Origin: Rhodococcus gordoniae
Lineage (GTDB): Bacteria; Actinomycetota; Actinomycetes; Mycobacteriales; Mycobacteriaceae
DNA: 64,000 bases
Assembly: GCF_001646655.1 (NCBI RefSeq)
Contig: NZ_LPZN01000017.1
Span: 62,001 to 126,000, forward strand
Reading direction: 5' to 3'
A model generated the notes under the pieces. That model was not told where the DNA came from and made no database searches. It saw only the letters and a program-made list of their open reading frames with translations. The position numbers and the translations under genes are program-made. Numbering within the stretch: the first letter of the stretch is position 1; each line of letters starts with the position of its first letter. Below are positions 46,393 through 54,631 of this stretch, one piece after another.

Positions 46393-46985
46393 ATGACAGG
46401 CTGCGCTATGCCCGACCGCGAGGCAATCGAACTCGCTCCGCACTCCGACCGGTGAGGATTCTGTCCGATACCGAAAGGCCGGCACTGTCCTTCTCGCAAC
46501 AGTTTTCATTCGTCCCGGTTCGCCGCGCGGATGCTCCCCGCGAGAATGCCGATCAGGGTCCCCGCCTCTCACGGCACCGAACATTCGTGCCCGGAACACG
46601 GTCGAGGCCCTGCCCGGAAGGCCACTGCAGCGACGGACGGCTCGCTACATCTTTTCCATCCGTACGATTCACGGTCCCGAGGCCGTAGTTCGGATCGAAG
46701 GTGATCCCTCCGAATCCTGGCGTTCCGGACAGCGTCCGGAACGCCAGGACGTGTTCCATCCCGAAGTGGGCGCTGCCCCCTGAAGCTCGCCGCATACAGG
46801 AACGGGAGCGACACTCGGCCGATCCACCTCCACTGGACGGCGTGCTCGCCGAGTGAACGCGACAGCGACGAGGACCATGACCTATCCGGTTCGTGAAGCG
46901 TCCTGGCACGATGCTCCCGCCTGTCCGAACCGTCGCCGAGACACGAGGCTCACTCTACGAGCGACAAGCGGTGCCCGATACCCGA
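46393..46985. other. Intergenic region with a strong hairpin
   Basis: 593 bases between the MFS stop and the RES remnant. Open frames are mutually contradictory. The 35-base hairpin at 46715-46749 is the only clear structure; a small GCCTG/CAGGC hairpin lies just before the MFS end. Confidence 0.5.
46715..46749. repeat. Perfect 16-base inverted repeat with 3-base loop
   Basis: TCCTGGCGTTCCGGAC, loop AGC, then GTCCGGAACGCCAGGA. All 16 pairs match, giving a very stable stem in DNA or RNA. It lies 320 bases past the MFS stop and 240 bases past the RES remnant. It could be a distal terminator, a protein-binding site or the tip of a small RNA. Confidence 0.75.
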
Positions 46986-47629
46986 TCACGGGATGACGTA
47001 ACCGAGTTCGTGCGCTGCGGTATCGCTGGCATCCGCCAAGCCTGGATGCGACAGAGGATAGCGACAGCACAGGACGTTGCGGGAACGCGTCGGCGGTCGG
47101 TTCGCCGACGGCGACGGCCGTGCCGCCGGCGAACCGACCGCGATAGACGATCCCGGCGGGATCGGTGTGGGCGCGATGGAGGGTGCGTGCCCACTGCTGG
47201 GACAGTCGGTGCGGCGCCGAATAGAGAGCATGGTTGCCGCCGCCCACCCGGGTGGCCCAGACCCCTCCCCCGATGCCGGACACGTCGGGCAACCGCAGGA
47301 CGCGGGTGAAGCGAACGCCGGTCGGATACGGGCCACCGCGGTGGCGATCGGTCCCGTGCCGACCGAAATGCCTCCGCCGGCGCCCCTCCGGGGCTCGAAG
47401 CGCCGTACCCGACGCCGTAACCGGAATGCTCGGCCCGCGGAAGCGGCTGCTGGTCCGATCGCAGAATCGGTCCGAATTCACGCAGGGCATTCCACGCGAG
47501 CACATGGGGCCGGTGGTGCGGTGCACGCGCCACGCGGTCTCGCTCGGCTGCCCTTCGAGCACTTCCTTCGGTGACAGTCCTGCCCGACGAAGGTACGGGA
47601 TGAGCGCGGTAGCGGGAGCATCGCCGCAT
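46986..47629 (-). pseudogene. RES-domain toxin (NAD+-degrading type), multiply frameshifted
   Basis: Family similarity runs through three frames. SETAWRVHRTTG is followed, after a shift near 47507, by HVLAWNALREFGPIL and SGYGVGYGASSPGGAPAEAF. After a shift near 47350 comes YPTGVRFTRVLRLPDVSG and TDPAGIVYRGRFAGG. After a shift near 47070 comes YPLSHPGLADASDTAAHEL, ending at 46986. Order and spacing match RES proteins, whose members destroy NAD+. The indels show a decayed gene. Its start abuts the stop of the upstream antitoxin-like remnant. Confidence 0.7.
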
Positions 47630-48246
47630 CTATGCCACTTCCCATTCGGTGGCGATGAGCACGTCGACGACATGCTCGACGTCGTCCGACCTACCGGCGG
47701 TGCCGGTCAACCACGCGACGATCGACACCGGCCGGCCGTCGACCACCGACGAGGGTTGCGGCTGCGTCAGCAGTGCCTGCACCGTCAGCGGATGCAGGTT
47801 CCTCGGGAGGTGGGGCATGACTCCGTCGATGTGCGGCACGGTCCCACCGGCGGTGAATCGAGCCGGGGCAACAGGCGGTTACGGCCGGAATCGAATGCCC
47901 ACAGGCGACCGTTCGCGATACGTTGCCTGATGCGAGCGGGCGTTACGCCGAGGCGGACCGCCGCCTCGGCGATGGACAGAGAGCCGGCGACGAGGCCGGC
48001 CATGCGGATGTCTCGGTCGACGCGTGCAGCCGTGGCCTCGGTGGGCCTGCCGTGAACCCGGACTCGGTGAGCAGGCGGGCGTCGTGTTCGGTCGGTGCGG
48101 GCCCGCAGGGTTCACCGTATGGAGCCCCTTCAGGATCTGCACGAGTTGATCGCGGCCGATATCCGTGCCGGTGACCTCCCGCAGGGCGTTTTCGAAGTCG
48201 AGGTCGCCTCGTGGGTACCGGCCTCCGTGGTGGCTTCGCTCGTCAC
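47630..48246 (-). pseudogene. Antitoxin-like HTH protein paired with the RES remnant, frameshifted
   Basis: Segments in successive frames: VTSEATTEAGTHEA, then ENALREVTGTDIGRDQLVQI and KGLHTVNPAGP, then PTEHDARLLTESGF, then AGLVAGSLSIAEAAVRLGVT (an HTH) with RQRIANGRLWAFDSGRN, then GRPVSIVAWLTGTAGRSDD and ending in ATEWEVA. At least three single-base shifts are needed to join them. The position directly before the RES gene, with a stop next to the toxin start, fits the antitoxin of a RES module. Confidence 0.6.
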
Positions 48247-49803
48247 CACGCTCTACTTTCTTCGCCGATCTTCGCTCGCAAGTACATGCGAGCGGATTCA
48301 TCGACCGCTGCGCATCCCTGAACCCTCACATGCGCTGGGTCCCTGTCGGGACGAGACAACGCCCCAGCTGATCTCTTCCACCTGCTTGTTTCTCTCCGAA
48401 CCGACCGGTATGCGCAGCACCGCAGGATCCACGACACCCGCACCCCAGGAGCGGCGCCCTGTCTCCGCCCGATCCTGCCGACGGCGGCAGGCGAGAGCCG
48501 ACAGGCAGGACCGCATCCCGACGAACCGTTCGACGACGCGACCCGATCCTCGACCGGGCAGAACCCGGAACACCAGCGCATCCCGAACCGGCCGGAACAG
48601 ACCTGTAGCCGTCACCCCCAGTCATCCTCGTCTACTACCCACTCGTCCTCGGGCGACTTGCCGTCACTCCAGTGCGTCCAGGGGGCGACCACTCCCCCAC
48701 CTGCCCCTCGTCCTCGGCATGAGTGCCCGGGAATTTTCCGCTATCGTGCGCTGCCCGATAGCGGGGAGAGTCGAGGACCGGTCGAAGCCGGAGTGTCGAC
48801 CACCTGCAGCTGTGTCGGCCGAGCGTCCCGGTCGGAAACGTCGAGGTTCCTGCGATCCTGGAATCCGGTCGCTTGCATCCGGTGACCACTGTCGCGGGCG
48901 TCCGAGGGATAGTCGCTCGCAACGACCGGCACCCTCGCCTCGGACGGTGGAACGACGTGGTGGCGGAGTTTGCGTTCGCACGTCGGCAGCCGAGCCCCGA
49001 CCATCGTCCGTAGGCGGTGCCCTGCCTACCCCAGCCCTGCCTACCCCAGCTGTCGCGTCATCCGCCGTCGCGGACACTCCCTTCGCGACCGGTCGTCGGA
49101 GCGACGAAGAGTCCCTCCTCGAGATCACCCGGCCACCGGTCCGTGTGGGCTCCTTTCGAGCATCACCGTCGAACGTCTCACCCACGGGACGTGTAACGGT
49201 GATGCATGCACGGAGTACGCCGATCACCGCGGACGAGGCAGGACACACCGGCGGAGGATCCACGCGACCGGGCGGGCGTACCTCTATAGCGCAGAAGGGG
49301 CGTGCCCTCCGTTCCGCTCGACAATGTCCTATGCAGTCGGATGCTCCGAGCCGGTTTCTGTCCTCGTCGGGGTCGGCATCCGGATCAGGCGCGCCGAGAA
49401 CCGGCCCGATGGTGTGATCCGCCCCGTCTCGGCGCCTGTCGGTACCCGGCCGCGGTGAACCGTTCCGACCGCCCGCGAAGTCCGTCTTCGAGCATCGGGA
49501 CGCGCAGGCCTTCTGCCGAGAAGCCCTACGGCACGCCGAGTGCGGCAGATAACCGGACCATGCTTCTTCTCCCCCGATTTCACCGAGAAACCTGAAACGC
49601 CGGTGCCCAAGGCATGATTCGCCGTTGAGTCCCGGGGCCGGTTTCCTCTCCGCATCCTCCCCGTCCGGAACCGCGAAAATAAATTCGAGCCGGTACGCGA
49701 CAGAAGAGAGATCATGTGATGAAATTACTGCCAGCAATATAACCGGACCGAAGGAGATCGAACCTTACCGATCGCAAACAACTACATGACGCTCGCGCAG
49801 CAC

Positions 49804-49834
49804 ATGACGAAACCCCCTTGCGGGGGCTCGTCAT
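49804..49834. promoter_or_regulatory. Long stem-loop upstream of the Rep-like gene
   Basis: ATGACGA and CCCCC pair with GGGGG and TCGTCAT around a TTGC loop, broken only by an AA/C bulge. It lies 170-200 bases before the Rep-like start. It may end upstream transcription or form part of a countertranscript RNA or origin structure. Confidence 0.55.
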
Positions 49835-49871
49835 TCGGTCGAACTTTGCCGAGATCGATCGGTACTCAGAA

Positions 49872-49909
49872 CACCTAACGGCGTTAGTTTTCACCTTCGC
49901 CGCTAGGTG
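49872..49909. promoter_or_regulatory. Second stem-loop plus nested palindrome in the Rep leader
   Basis: CACCTAACGGCG pairs with CGCCGCTAGGTG with one mismatch across a 14-base loop. Nested inside the left arm is the perfect palindrome CTAACG-G-CGTTAG (49875-49887). The alternative pairings could switch, as in attenuator-type control of plasmid copy number. Confidence 0.5.
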
Positions 49910-50003
49910 CCCTTATGGATCCGAAGTTGCCGCTTCGTCTCCGTCATGCGCTCTGACCAGGGATTTCCTTGCCGAGATCCCCAGCTCCCCGAAGGGACTT
50001 ACC

Positions 50004-51302
50004 ATGCCTGGTACGTCTCAGGGTACCCCATGCCCTGAACAGCAAACAACCTTTTCGACGACTTCCGGTGAGGAACCTCGTCGTCCCAAAGAAATATCGA
50101 TTGCTTCCCCCCGCTTCGATGCCGAAGATATCGAATTCTCTGCCGCGATATCCCGCGCTGAAGAGAATATCCAGCGCGTCGAGAAAATGAATCAGGAAAG
50201 CGACCAACGTGGCCACACATGGTCCATTCCCGTGCCACCGTCGATGCAGTCCAAAACCCCCATTTGGTCGGGACGTATGCAATGGCAACGGCAGGTCCGC
50301 GAATTGCTCAACGAAGAGAAAGGCAGAAATGTCTGCCGACGCCATCACGCCGATCCCGAGCGGGTCTTTGCCGTCGCGGTAACGATGGCGTCCTTTGCGG
50401 ACCTTCGCACGGGCCGCCGCGTGACGGCCTCCCGCGACGTGCTTGCAGACCGCGCGGGCGTGTCCGTTACTGTCCTCAAACGTGCTCGACGAGTCCTGTC
50501 CGACCTCGGCCTGGCCCGAGAGATGATCCGAGGACGATTTCTCCGCACGCTCGAGCAGTGGGCCGCTGAGGCTCACCACGGTCGTAGACAAGTCAAGGGC
50601 ACCAGCGTCTGGTCGCTCATCTCCCCCAGGGCGGCCGTTCGGAGCCCCTGTGATGCCGGCCGGCCGGAGTCTTCGGCACGCTCCTGTCGCGCAGCGCTCT
50701 CCAGCACCGACGCACCGTCACCGCCCCGTTATCCCCAGACAAGCGATGGTGGCCCCCAATCTGTTGCTCTTTCTTTTGGTTCTTGTACTTCTGTTAAGAA
50801 GTACAAGACAACGCGCGCGAGCGCGCGCAGGAACAGAAATTCTCCGAAGGGACGGTCGCAGCCGCGCCCGATCGGCCTTCAGAAGGCCGCTGCAGCGCTA
50901 GTGGCCGCAACCCCTTGCCTGGAGGCAGCGGGGCATATCGGATCCGTCTGCGACGCACTCAGGGACCATTACGTCGATACAGAGCGGTGGAGTGGCCGCG
51001 ATATTGCGACTGCGCTCAACGAGGACACTCGACGACGTGGATGGATCTGGCCGTCTCGAGGTTCCTTGAAGCATCCGGTTCGATACCTCCGCTGGCGACT
51101 TGCCGCTATCGACTGGTCGCTCCCCTCCCCCACCGAACGTGCGGAGGCCGCGAAACATCTCCGCGATGCCGAACGCCGCGCAACTGCCCGTGTGCTCGCT
51201 CACCGAAATGCCCAGACCGCTTCCGCGGGGACACGGCAGAGCGCCATGACACAAATTCGTGAGCTGCTGCAGGGGAAACGGTCGAAGGTCTCCGGATCGT
51301 AG
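50004..51302 (+). CDS. Rep-like plasmid protein with winged-helix domain
   Basis: About 432 residues. The N-terminus (FDAEDIEFSAAISRAEENIQ) is helical. A winged-helix region follows, FAVAVTMASFADLRTGRRVT and ASRDVLADRAGVSVTVLKRA. The C-terminal domain (HIGSVCDALRDHYVDTERW, GWIWPSRGSLKHPVRYLRW) resembles actinobacterial plasmid proteins near replication genes. The middle third is Ser/Arg-rich and coincides with DNA hairpins at 50781-50826. ATG 50004 has GAAGGGA upstream. Its place beside the palindrome array and parAB makes replication initiation the best guess, but no catalytic Rep motif is seen. Confidence 0.55.
   Translation: MPGTSQGTPCPEQQTTFSTTSGEEPRRPKEISIASPRFDAEDIEFSAAISRAEENIQRVEKMNQESDQRGHTWSIPVPPSMQSKTPIWSGRMQWQRQVRELLNEEKGRNVCRRHHADPERVFAVAVTMASFADLRTGRRVTASRDVLADRAGVSVTVLKRARRVLSDLGLAREMIRGRFLRTLEQWAAEAHHGRRQVKGTSVWSLISPRAAVRSPCDAGRPESSARSCRAALSSTDAPSPPRYPQTSDGGPQSVALSFGSCTSVKKYKTTRASARRNRNSPKGRSQPRPIGLQKAAAALVAATPCLEAAGHIGSVCDALRDHYVDTERWSGRDIATALNEDTRRRGWIWPSRGSLKHPVRYLRWRLAAIDWSLPSPTERAEAAKHLRDAERRATARVLAHRNAQTASAGTRQSAMTQIRELLQGKRSKVSGS
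50781..50826. repeat. Hairpin and alternating GC tract inside the Rep-like gene
   Basis: TCTTGTACTTC, loop TGTTAA, GAAGTACAAGA is a perfect 11-base inverted repeat (50781-50808). Directly after it comes an alternating GCGCGC-GA-GCGCGC tract (50813-50826). The hairpin is AT-rich and interrupts otherwise GC-rich coding DNA. It may mark an internal origin or a hinge between two fused reading frames. Confidence 0.6.
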
Positions 51303-51479
51303 TCGGCCTCACAAAGTCATATGGTGACACGGCCAGCAGAATCGGGAGTCGGTAGGCGCTCGCGTCACGCAGCGCAGGCTGTGTCCACAGAGACGGTTTA
51401 CCGCGGTAAACCACATGAACTACAGGACCCTCAACATTGCCCTACTGCGGCACCGAATCTCGCCACATCGTCTATCGCT

Positions 51480-51606
51480 GGTTTACCGCGGTAAACCGCG
51501 ACACGATGGAGTTGCTCGAGCCGCCGGTCGCTGCACGGAGTGGCCCTGTCGATAAGAAGCACCGGTCTCGGGCTTCCCCGCGACCGCTGGTTTACCGCGG
51601 TAAACC
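51480..51606 (+). repeat. 127-base direct repeat, copy 1
   Basis: Contains array palindromes 2 and 3 and the DNA between them. It is repeated at 51720-51846 with one base difference (T at 51578, C at 51818). The offset is exactly 240 bases. Confidence 0.95.
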
Positions 51607-51719
51607 AGCGTAGGACAGTGTCCACTGGTCCGCTTCGGCCACTGAGCCGCGAACAATCGAAACCCACGCACCGTAGGTCGGCCCTCGGCCGAGGCTCCCC
51701 CGGCCTGCGCGTATCCATC

Positions 51720-51846
51720 GGTTTACCGCGGTAAACCGCGACACGATGGAGTTGCTCGAGCCGCCGGTCGCTGCACGGAGTGGCCCTGTCGATAAGAAGC
51801 ACCGGTCCCGGGCTTCCCCGCGACCGCTGGTTTACCGCGGTAAACC
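51720..51846 (+). repeat. 127-base direct repeat, copy 2
   Basis: Contains array palindromes 4 and 5. Near identity with 51480-51606 indicates a recent duplication within the array, bounded precisely by the palindromes. Confidence 0.95.
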
Positions 51847-52205
51847 GATCAATCCAGTCAGGGATCCCACCGTCTCAGCAACCGGAGTACACCTCGACGG
51901 GACGGTCCGAGAAGGTTGGATCGGCGCCTCATCCTGTCGTGCACCGGCTGCGGTTTACCGCGGTAAACCGCGCGTCGGACCCCGGTCGGGGGTCTCACTC
52001 GAACTGAACATGAGAACACTCCGTTCGGACACGCATTCGCTCCAGCGAAAGACTGTCCTCGCAAAGAGAGGGCATCGTGGGCGGAGATACTGCACTCAGT
52101 GGCCGGGAAGAGCGTTGAGGCACAGACACACGCCGGGGGCTGCGTATCGAGCACGTGGTGGGTTCGGAGTCGTCCATGAACGGTTGTGTCTATAGAGCGT
52201 TCTGC

Positions 52206-52239
52206 CCGTCGACGGTTTACCGCGGTAAACCGTCGACGG
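52206..52239. repeat. Array copy 7 extended to a 34-base perfect palindrome
   Basis: The core is flanked by CCGTCGAC on the left and GTCGACGG on the right, so the whole 34 bases are symmetric without mismatch. Confidence 0.95.
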
Positions 52240-52285
52240 ATCCTTCTCGTTATTGCCGGCGTATGGTCGGGGGCGGAGGGGTTCT

Positions 52286-52347
52286 CAGCAGGCGCAGACG
52301 GTGGCTCGGTTTACCGCGGTAAACCGCGCCACCGTCTGCGCCTGCTG
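52286..52347. repeat. Array copy 8 inside a 62-base inverted repeat
   Basis: Twenty-base arms (52286-52305, 52328-52347) are perfect reverse complements. The core lies in the middle, offset by only two unpaired bases per side. The arm sequence is unrelated to those of the other extended copies. Confidence 0.95.
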
Positions 52348-52713
52348 GACTCGAACGGGCGACATTCCGCGGGATCCGCAGGTCGAATCGTGGGCAGGGC
52401 GGTACATGCGCCTATACCAAAGACGCGATTCGTTCGATCCTGGTTTACCGCGGTAAACCGCGGCATCTGTTGTACAGATCCGCGTAATAGGGGAGCGGAC
52501 ACGGCATCCTCGCGTCGGTGCTGGCCACGCCGATGACCAGACGGCCCCGCAGCAGTGGTCCGACAGCCCCGGGTGTCGATCGCGCCCAGATGGAAAGGGA
52601 GTGGGTTGCTATGAGGCGACCCCTCGATCCTCCGGTGCTCGGTGACGTCGACGCTCCGGTAACTCGTGTGTAAGTACAACAAGAATCCGTCGCTCTGCTC
52701 GAGCAACCTCGCG

Positions 52714-52775
52714 ACATCCTGCCGTTCTGAGGCCCGGTTTACCGCGGTAAACAGTGCCTCAGAACGGCAGGATGT
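52714..52775. repeat. Array copy 10 inside a 62-base inverted repeat
   Basis: Arms 52714-52733 and 52756-52775 match perfectly over 20 bases. They flank the array copy whose last base is altered. Again the arm sequence is unique to this copy. Confidence 0.95.
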
Positions 52776-53176
52776 GTAAACGGTAAGAGGGAGGTGAAGC
52801 GTCACGCAACGCGCGAGAGCCCCGCCGCCCGGACTGGGGCTCGCAAGGATGTACTCGCCGGTGGATCCGGAAGTTCGGTCGCGTAGGGGAGGGGAGGGGC
52901 AGCCTCCGAAGTGCGGGAGCCAACGACCAGGGGAGAGAGGGATGCGGAGTGACCGCATCGAATCGCCCGTCCTTCGCTCGGTCGAATCGCAGTAGGTCTG
53001 CCGAAACCCGTCACGATACCGAAATGGTGGGCGATCGTGCGCGATGCGATGTCGCAGCAGGGGCGCGCCCCTGCAGAAGTACGCGTCGTATAACTTGGAG
53101 ACGAATGTCGTGATCGAGCAAGACTCGGACGTGGGGTGGATCGGTGCGCGACGCGAACTCGGACGGGTATCCGATT

Positions 53177-53202
53177 CGGTGGTTTACCGCGGTAAACCAC
53201 CG
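53177..53202. repeat. Array copy 11 extended to a 26-base palindrome
   Basis: CGGT before and ACCG after the core extend the symmetry to 26 bases. It is the last copy, 290 bases before the small HTH gene. Confidence 0.9.
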
Positions 53203-53491
53203 GCCGCTGGAGGATCTGGACCAGTACCGCTGAGCCAGCTCGCTCGCTCTGCGAAAGCAATCTCGGCAGGACGGAAACTCGGAGCCTCGTCCCTCCCCGT
53301 CATCGGTGTAACCTCCGCGTCGCTCAGGGGAATTCGAGACGCTGTGACTGCAGTTCTATATGAAAGAAACCCTCAAACATTTGATGTCACTGTGACGAAA
53401 TGGGGGAGGGGGAGGGAGTGCATTTCGTCTCCTGCGGAAAGTGTCGCTTCATCCCGCGACGTCCCGGGGCATTCACGACACGCTGAAGCGG

Positions 53492-53734
53492 TCACAGATT
53501 CTCTGGCGTCGAACCCAGCCGGACGTAGGTCGGGGGAGTGCCCGCGTGTGTTCGTCGGCCTCGACCCGGCCGGGTTTCCATCCATGCGTCGACAGTCTCA
53601 GGGAGCCAACCGAATCGGGGACCGATAGACGCATCGGCTTGCGGCAGAACACCTTTCCGTAGATAACCTTTGGCGGTGTTGTAGGTGATACCGACACGGT
53701 CGGCAACCTCGTGCAAAGTCAGGTAGCGGAGCAC
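53492..53734 (-). CDS. Small AlpA/excisionase-like HTH protein, divergent from parA
   Basis: About 80 residues. LRYLTLHEVADRVGITYNTA followed by KGYLRKGVLPQADA is a MerR/AlpA-type winged HTH in which the protein picks a DNA-binding helix after YNTA. The tail PETVDAWMETRPGRGRRTHA is typical of small plasmid or phage excisionase-like proteins. GTG 53734 is my start; upstream codons show no similarity. On the minus strand TACAAT (53788-53793 region) could be its -10. Its position, divergent from parA, suggests a partition or copy-control regulator. Confidence 0.65.
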   Translation of the reverse strand: MLRYLTLHEVADRVGITYNTAKGYLRKGVLPQADASIGPRFGWLPETVDAWMETRPGRGRRTHAGTPPTYVRLGSTPENL

Positions 53735-53766
53735 ATCTGAGATGATACGGCGAAAGGTTGTTCCGT

Positions 53767-53782
53767 AGACCTGTAAGGGTCT
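53767..53782. promoter_or_regulatory. Dyad AGACC-N6-GGTCT in the parA/HTH control region
   Basis: A 16-base dyad with 5-base arms, between a -10-like TACAAT and the HTH start. It is a candidate autoregulatory site of the small HTH protein. Confidence 0.4.
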
Positions 53783-53886
53783 ATTGTACGAGTTGCGCGC
53801 CTCATCGAACTGCATCAGCACCGATGCGGCGATGCGGGCGCAACCGTCATCTCCGCCAGAAGATGGCGAAGCGTAGTCCGAAGTAG

Positions 53887-53899
53887 CCCCACCGTGGGG
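53887..53899. promoter_or_regulatory. Dyad CCCCAC-C-GTGGGG in the parA leader
   Basis: A perfect 13-base inverted repeat ending 21 bases before the parA ATG and just upstream of its GGAGGT ribosome-binding site. It could be the site for ParA autorepression or for the HTH protein. Confidence 0.4.
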
Positions 53900-53920
53900 T
53901 GAAGCATACGGAGGTAACCT

Positions 53921-54631
53921 ATGGCTGTTCATGTCATGCTCAACCAAAAGGGTGGCGTCGGAAAATCCACCCTTACAATGAATCTCGCCGCAGTCAAAGC
54001 GGACGTTCTCACCGCCGGCGACGATGACGACGTCCAGTCCCCGGTAGCAGCGATCTCGGTGGACCCCCAGGGATCCGCCGTCTGGTGGGCCTCCCGCGTC
54101 CAGGAATTGCCGTTCCTGATCGACCAGGTTCACGACAATCTCGACGTGCTCCGCAATCTCGACAAACTTCCCGGTATCAAGCACGTCTATGTCGATACCC
54201 CGGGCTGGATCGATCTGTCCGGCGCCGACGACGGCACCGATGTGCTCGGGACCGGCAGCTCCGCCGACGCCCTACGCGCCGTCCTCGAAGTCGCCGATCT
54301 GGTCATCGTTCCCATCGAGCCCGAACCGCTCTGCTTCGACCCCACGGCTCGGACCATCAAGCAGGTCATCGAACCCCTCGGTAAGAAATTCATTGTCGTT
54401 GTGAACAACTGGGACCCCCGGGACGGCAAGGTCGACCTCGAACAGACACGAGAATTCGTCCAGGCCAACGGGTGGCCACTTGCGCGAACCGTCGTGCGGC
54501 ACTACAAGGTTCACACTCGAGCCGCCGCGGAGGGCAGGGTCGTCACCGAGTACGAAGCCAACCGCGTCTCTCTGCAGGCCCGGGAGGATTTCTACAAGCT
54601 CAGTCTCGAGCTCGCGGACGGTGGTCGCTGA
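53921..54631 (+). CDS. parA: ParA-family partition ATPase
   Basis: A 236-residue deviant Walker-type ATPase that positions plasmid copies. It has the P-loop NQKGGVGKSTLTMNLA, the Walker A'-like ISVDPQGSAVWWASR, and the Walker B-like HVYVDTPGWIDLS. There is no N-terminal DNA-binding extension, so it is the short (type Ib-like) form that usually leaves repression to a partner. ATG 53921 has GGAGGT at good spacing. The stop overlaps the parB ATG (TGATG). Confidence 0.93.
   Translation: MAVHVMLNQKGGVGKSTLTMNLAAVKADVLTAGDDDDVQSPVAAISVDPQGSAVWWASRVQELPFLIDQVHDNLDVLRNLDKLPGIKHVYVDTPGWIDLSGADDGTDVLGTGSSADALRAVLEVADLVIVPIEPEPLCFDPTARTIKQVIEPLGKKFIVVVNNWDPRDGKVDLEQTREFVQANGWPLARTVVRHYKVHTRAAAEGRVVTEYEANRVSLQAREDFYKLSLELADGGR

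Larger units (their letters stand above)
48247..50003. other. Gene-poor region upstream of the Rep-like gene
   Basis: About 1.75 kb. Open frames up to 440 codons exist on both strands, but they are Arg/Pro/Ser-rich and none resembles a known protein. A 15-base unit (CCCTGCCTACCCCAG) is repeated in tandem near 49020-49049. The last 330 bases become AT-richer (49670-49790) and hold two strong hairpins, so they look like a replication-control region. Confidence 0.5.
51395..53198. repeat. Array of eleven palindromes GGTTTACCGCGGTAAACC (candidate parS/centromere or iterons)
   Basis: The 18-base palindrome starts at 51395, 51480, 51589, 51720, 51829, 51952, 52214, 52308, 52442, 52736 and 53181. 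All copies are exact except the tenth, which ends in A. Spacing is irregular, 85 to 445 bases. Several copies sit in longer symmetric contexts (see separate entries). The layout GTTT...CG...AAAC recalls the chromosomal parS TGTTTCACGTGAAACA with two more central bases. A CTPase-type ParB is encoded 1.4 kb away, so a partition centromere is the leading reading; Rep-binding iterons are the alternative. Confidence 0.85.
51303..53491. other. Non-coding palindrome-array region between the Rep-like gene and the partition genes
   Basis: 2.2 kb with no convincing gene. It contains eleven copies of one palindrome from 51395 to 53198 and a 127-base duplication. Beyond 53199 there is a plain stretch with a small AT-rich patch near 53360-53395. 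Confidence 0.75.

Noticed and set aside
48664-49737. 357-codon minus-strand ORF in the gene-poor region
   Set aside because: Arg/Pro/Ser-rich sequence without recognisable domains; equally long contradictory frames exist on the other strand.
51395-53198. Palindromic repeats read as a CRISPR array
   Set aside because: Spacers range from about 67 to 427 bases, part of the array is a direct duplication, repeats are fully symmetric and no cas gene is present.
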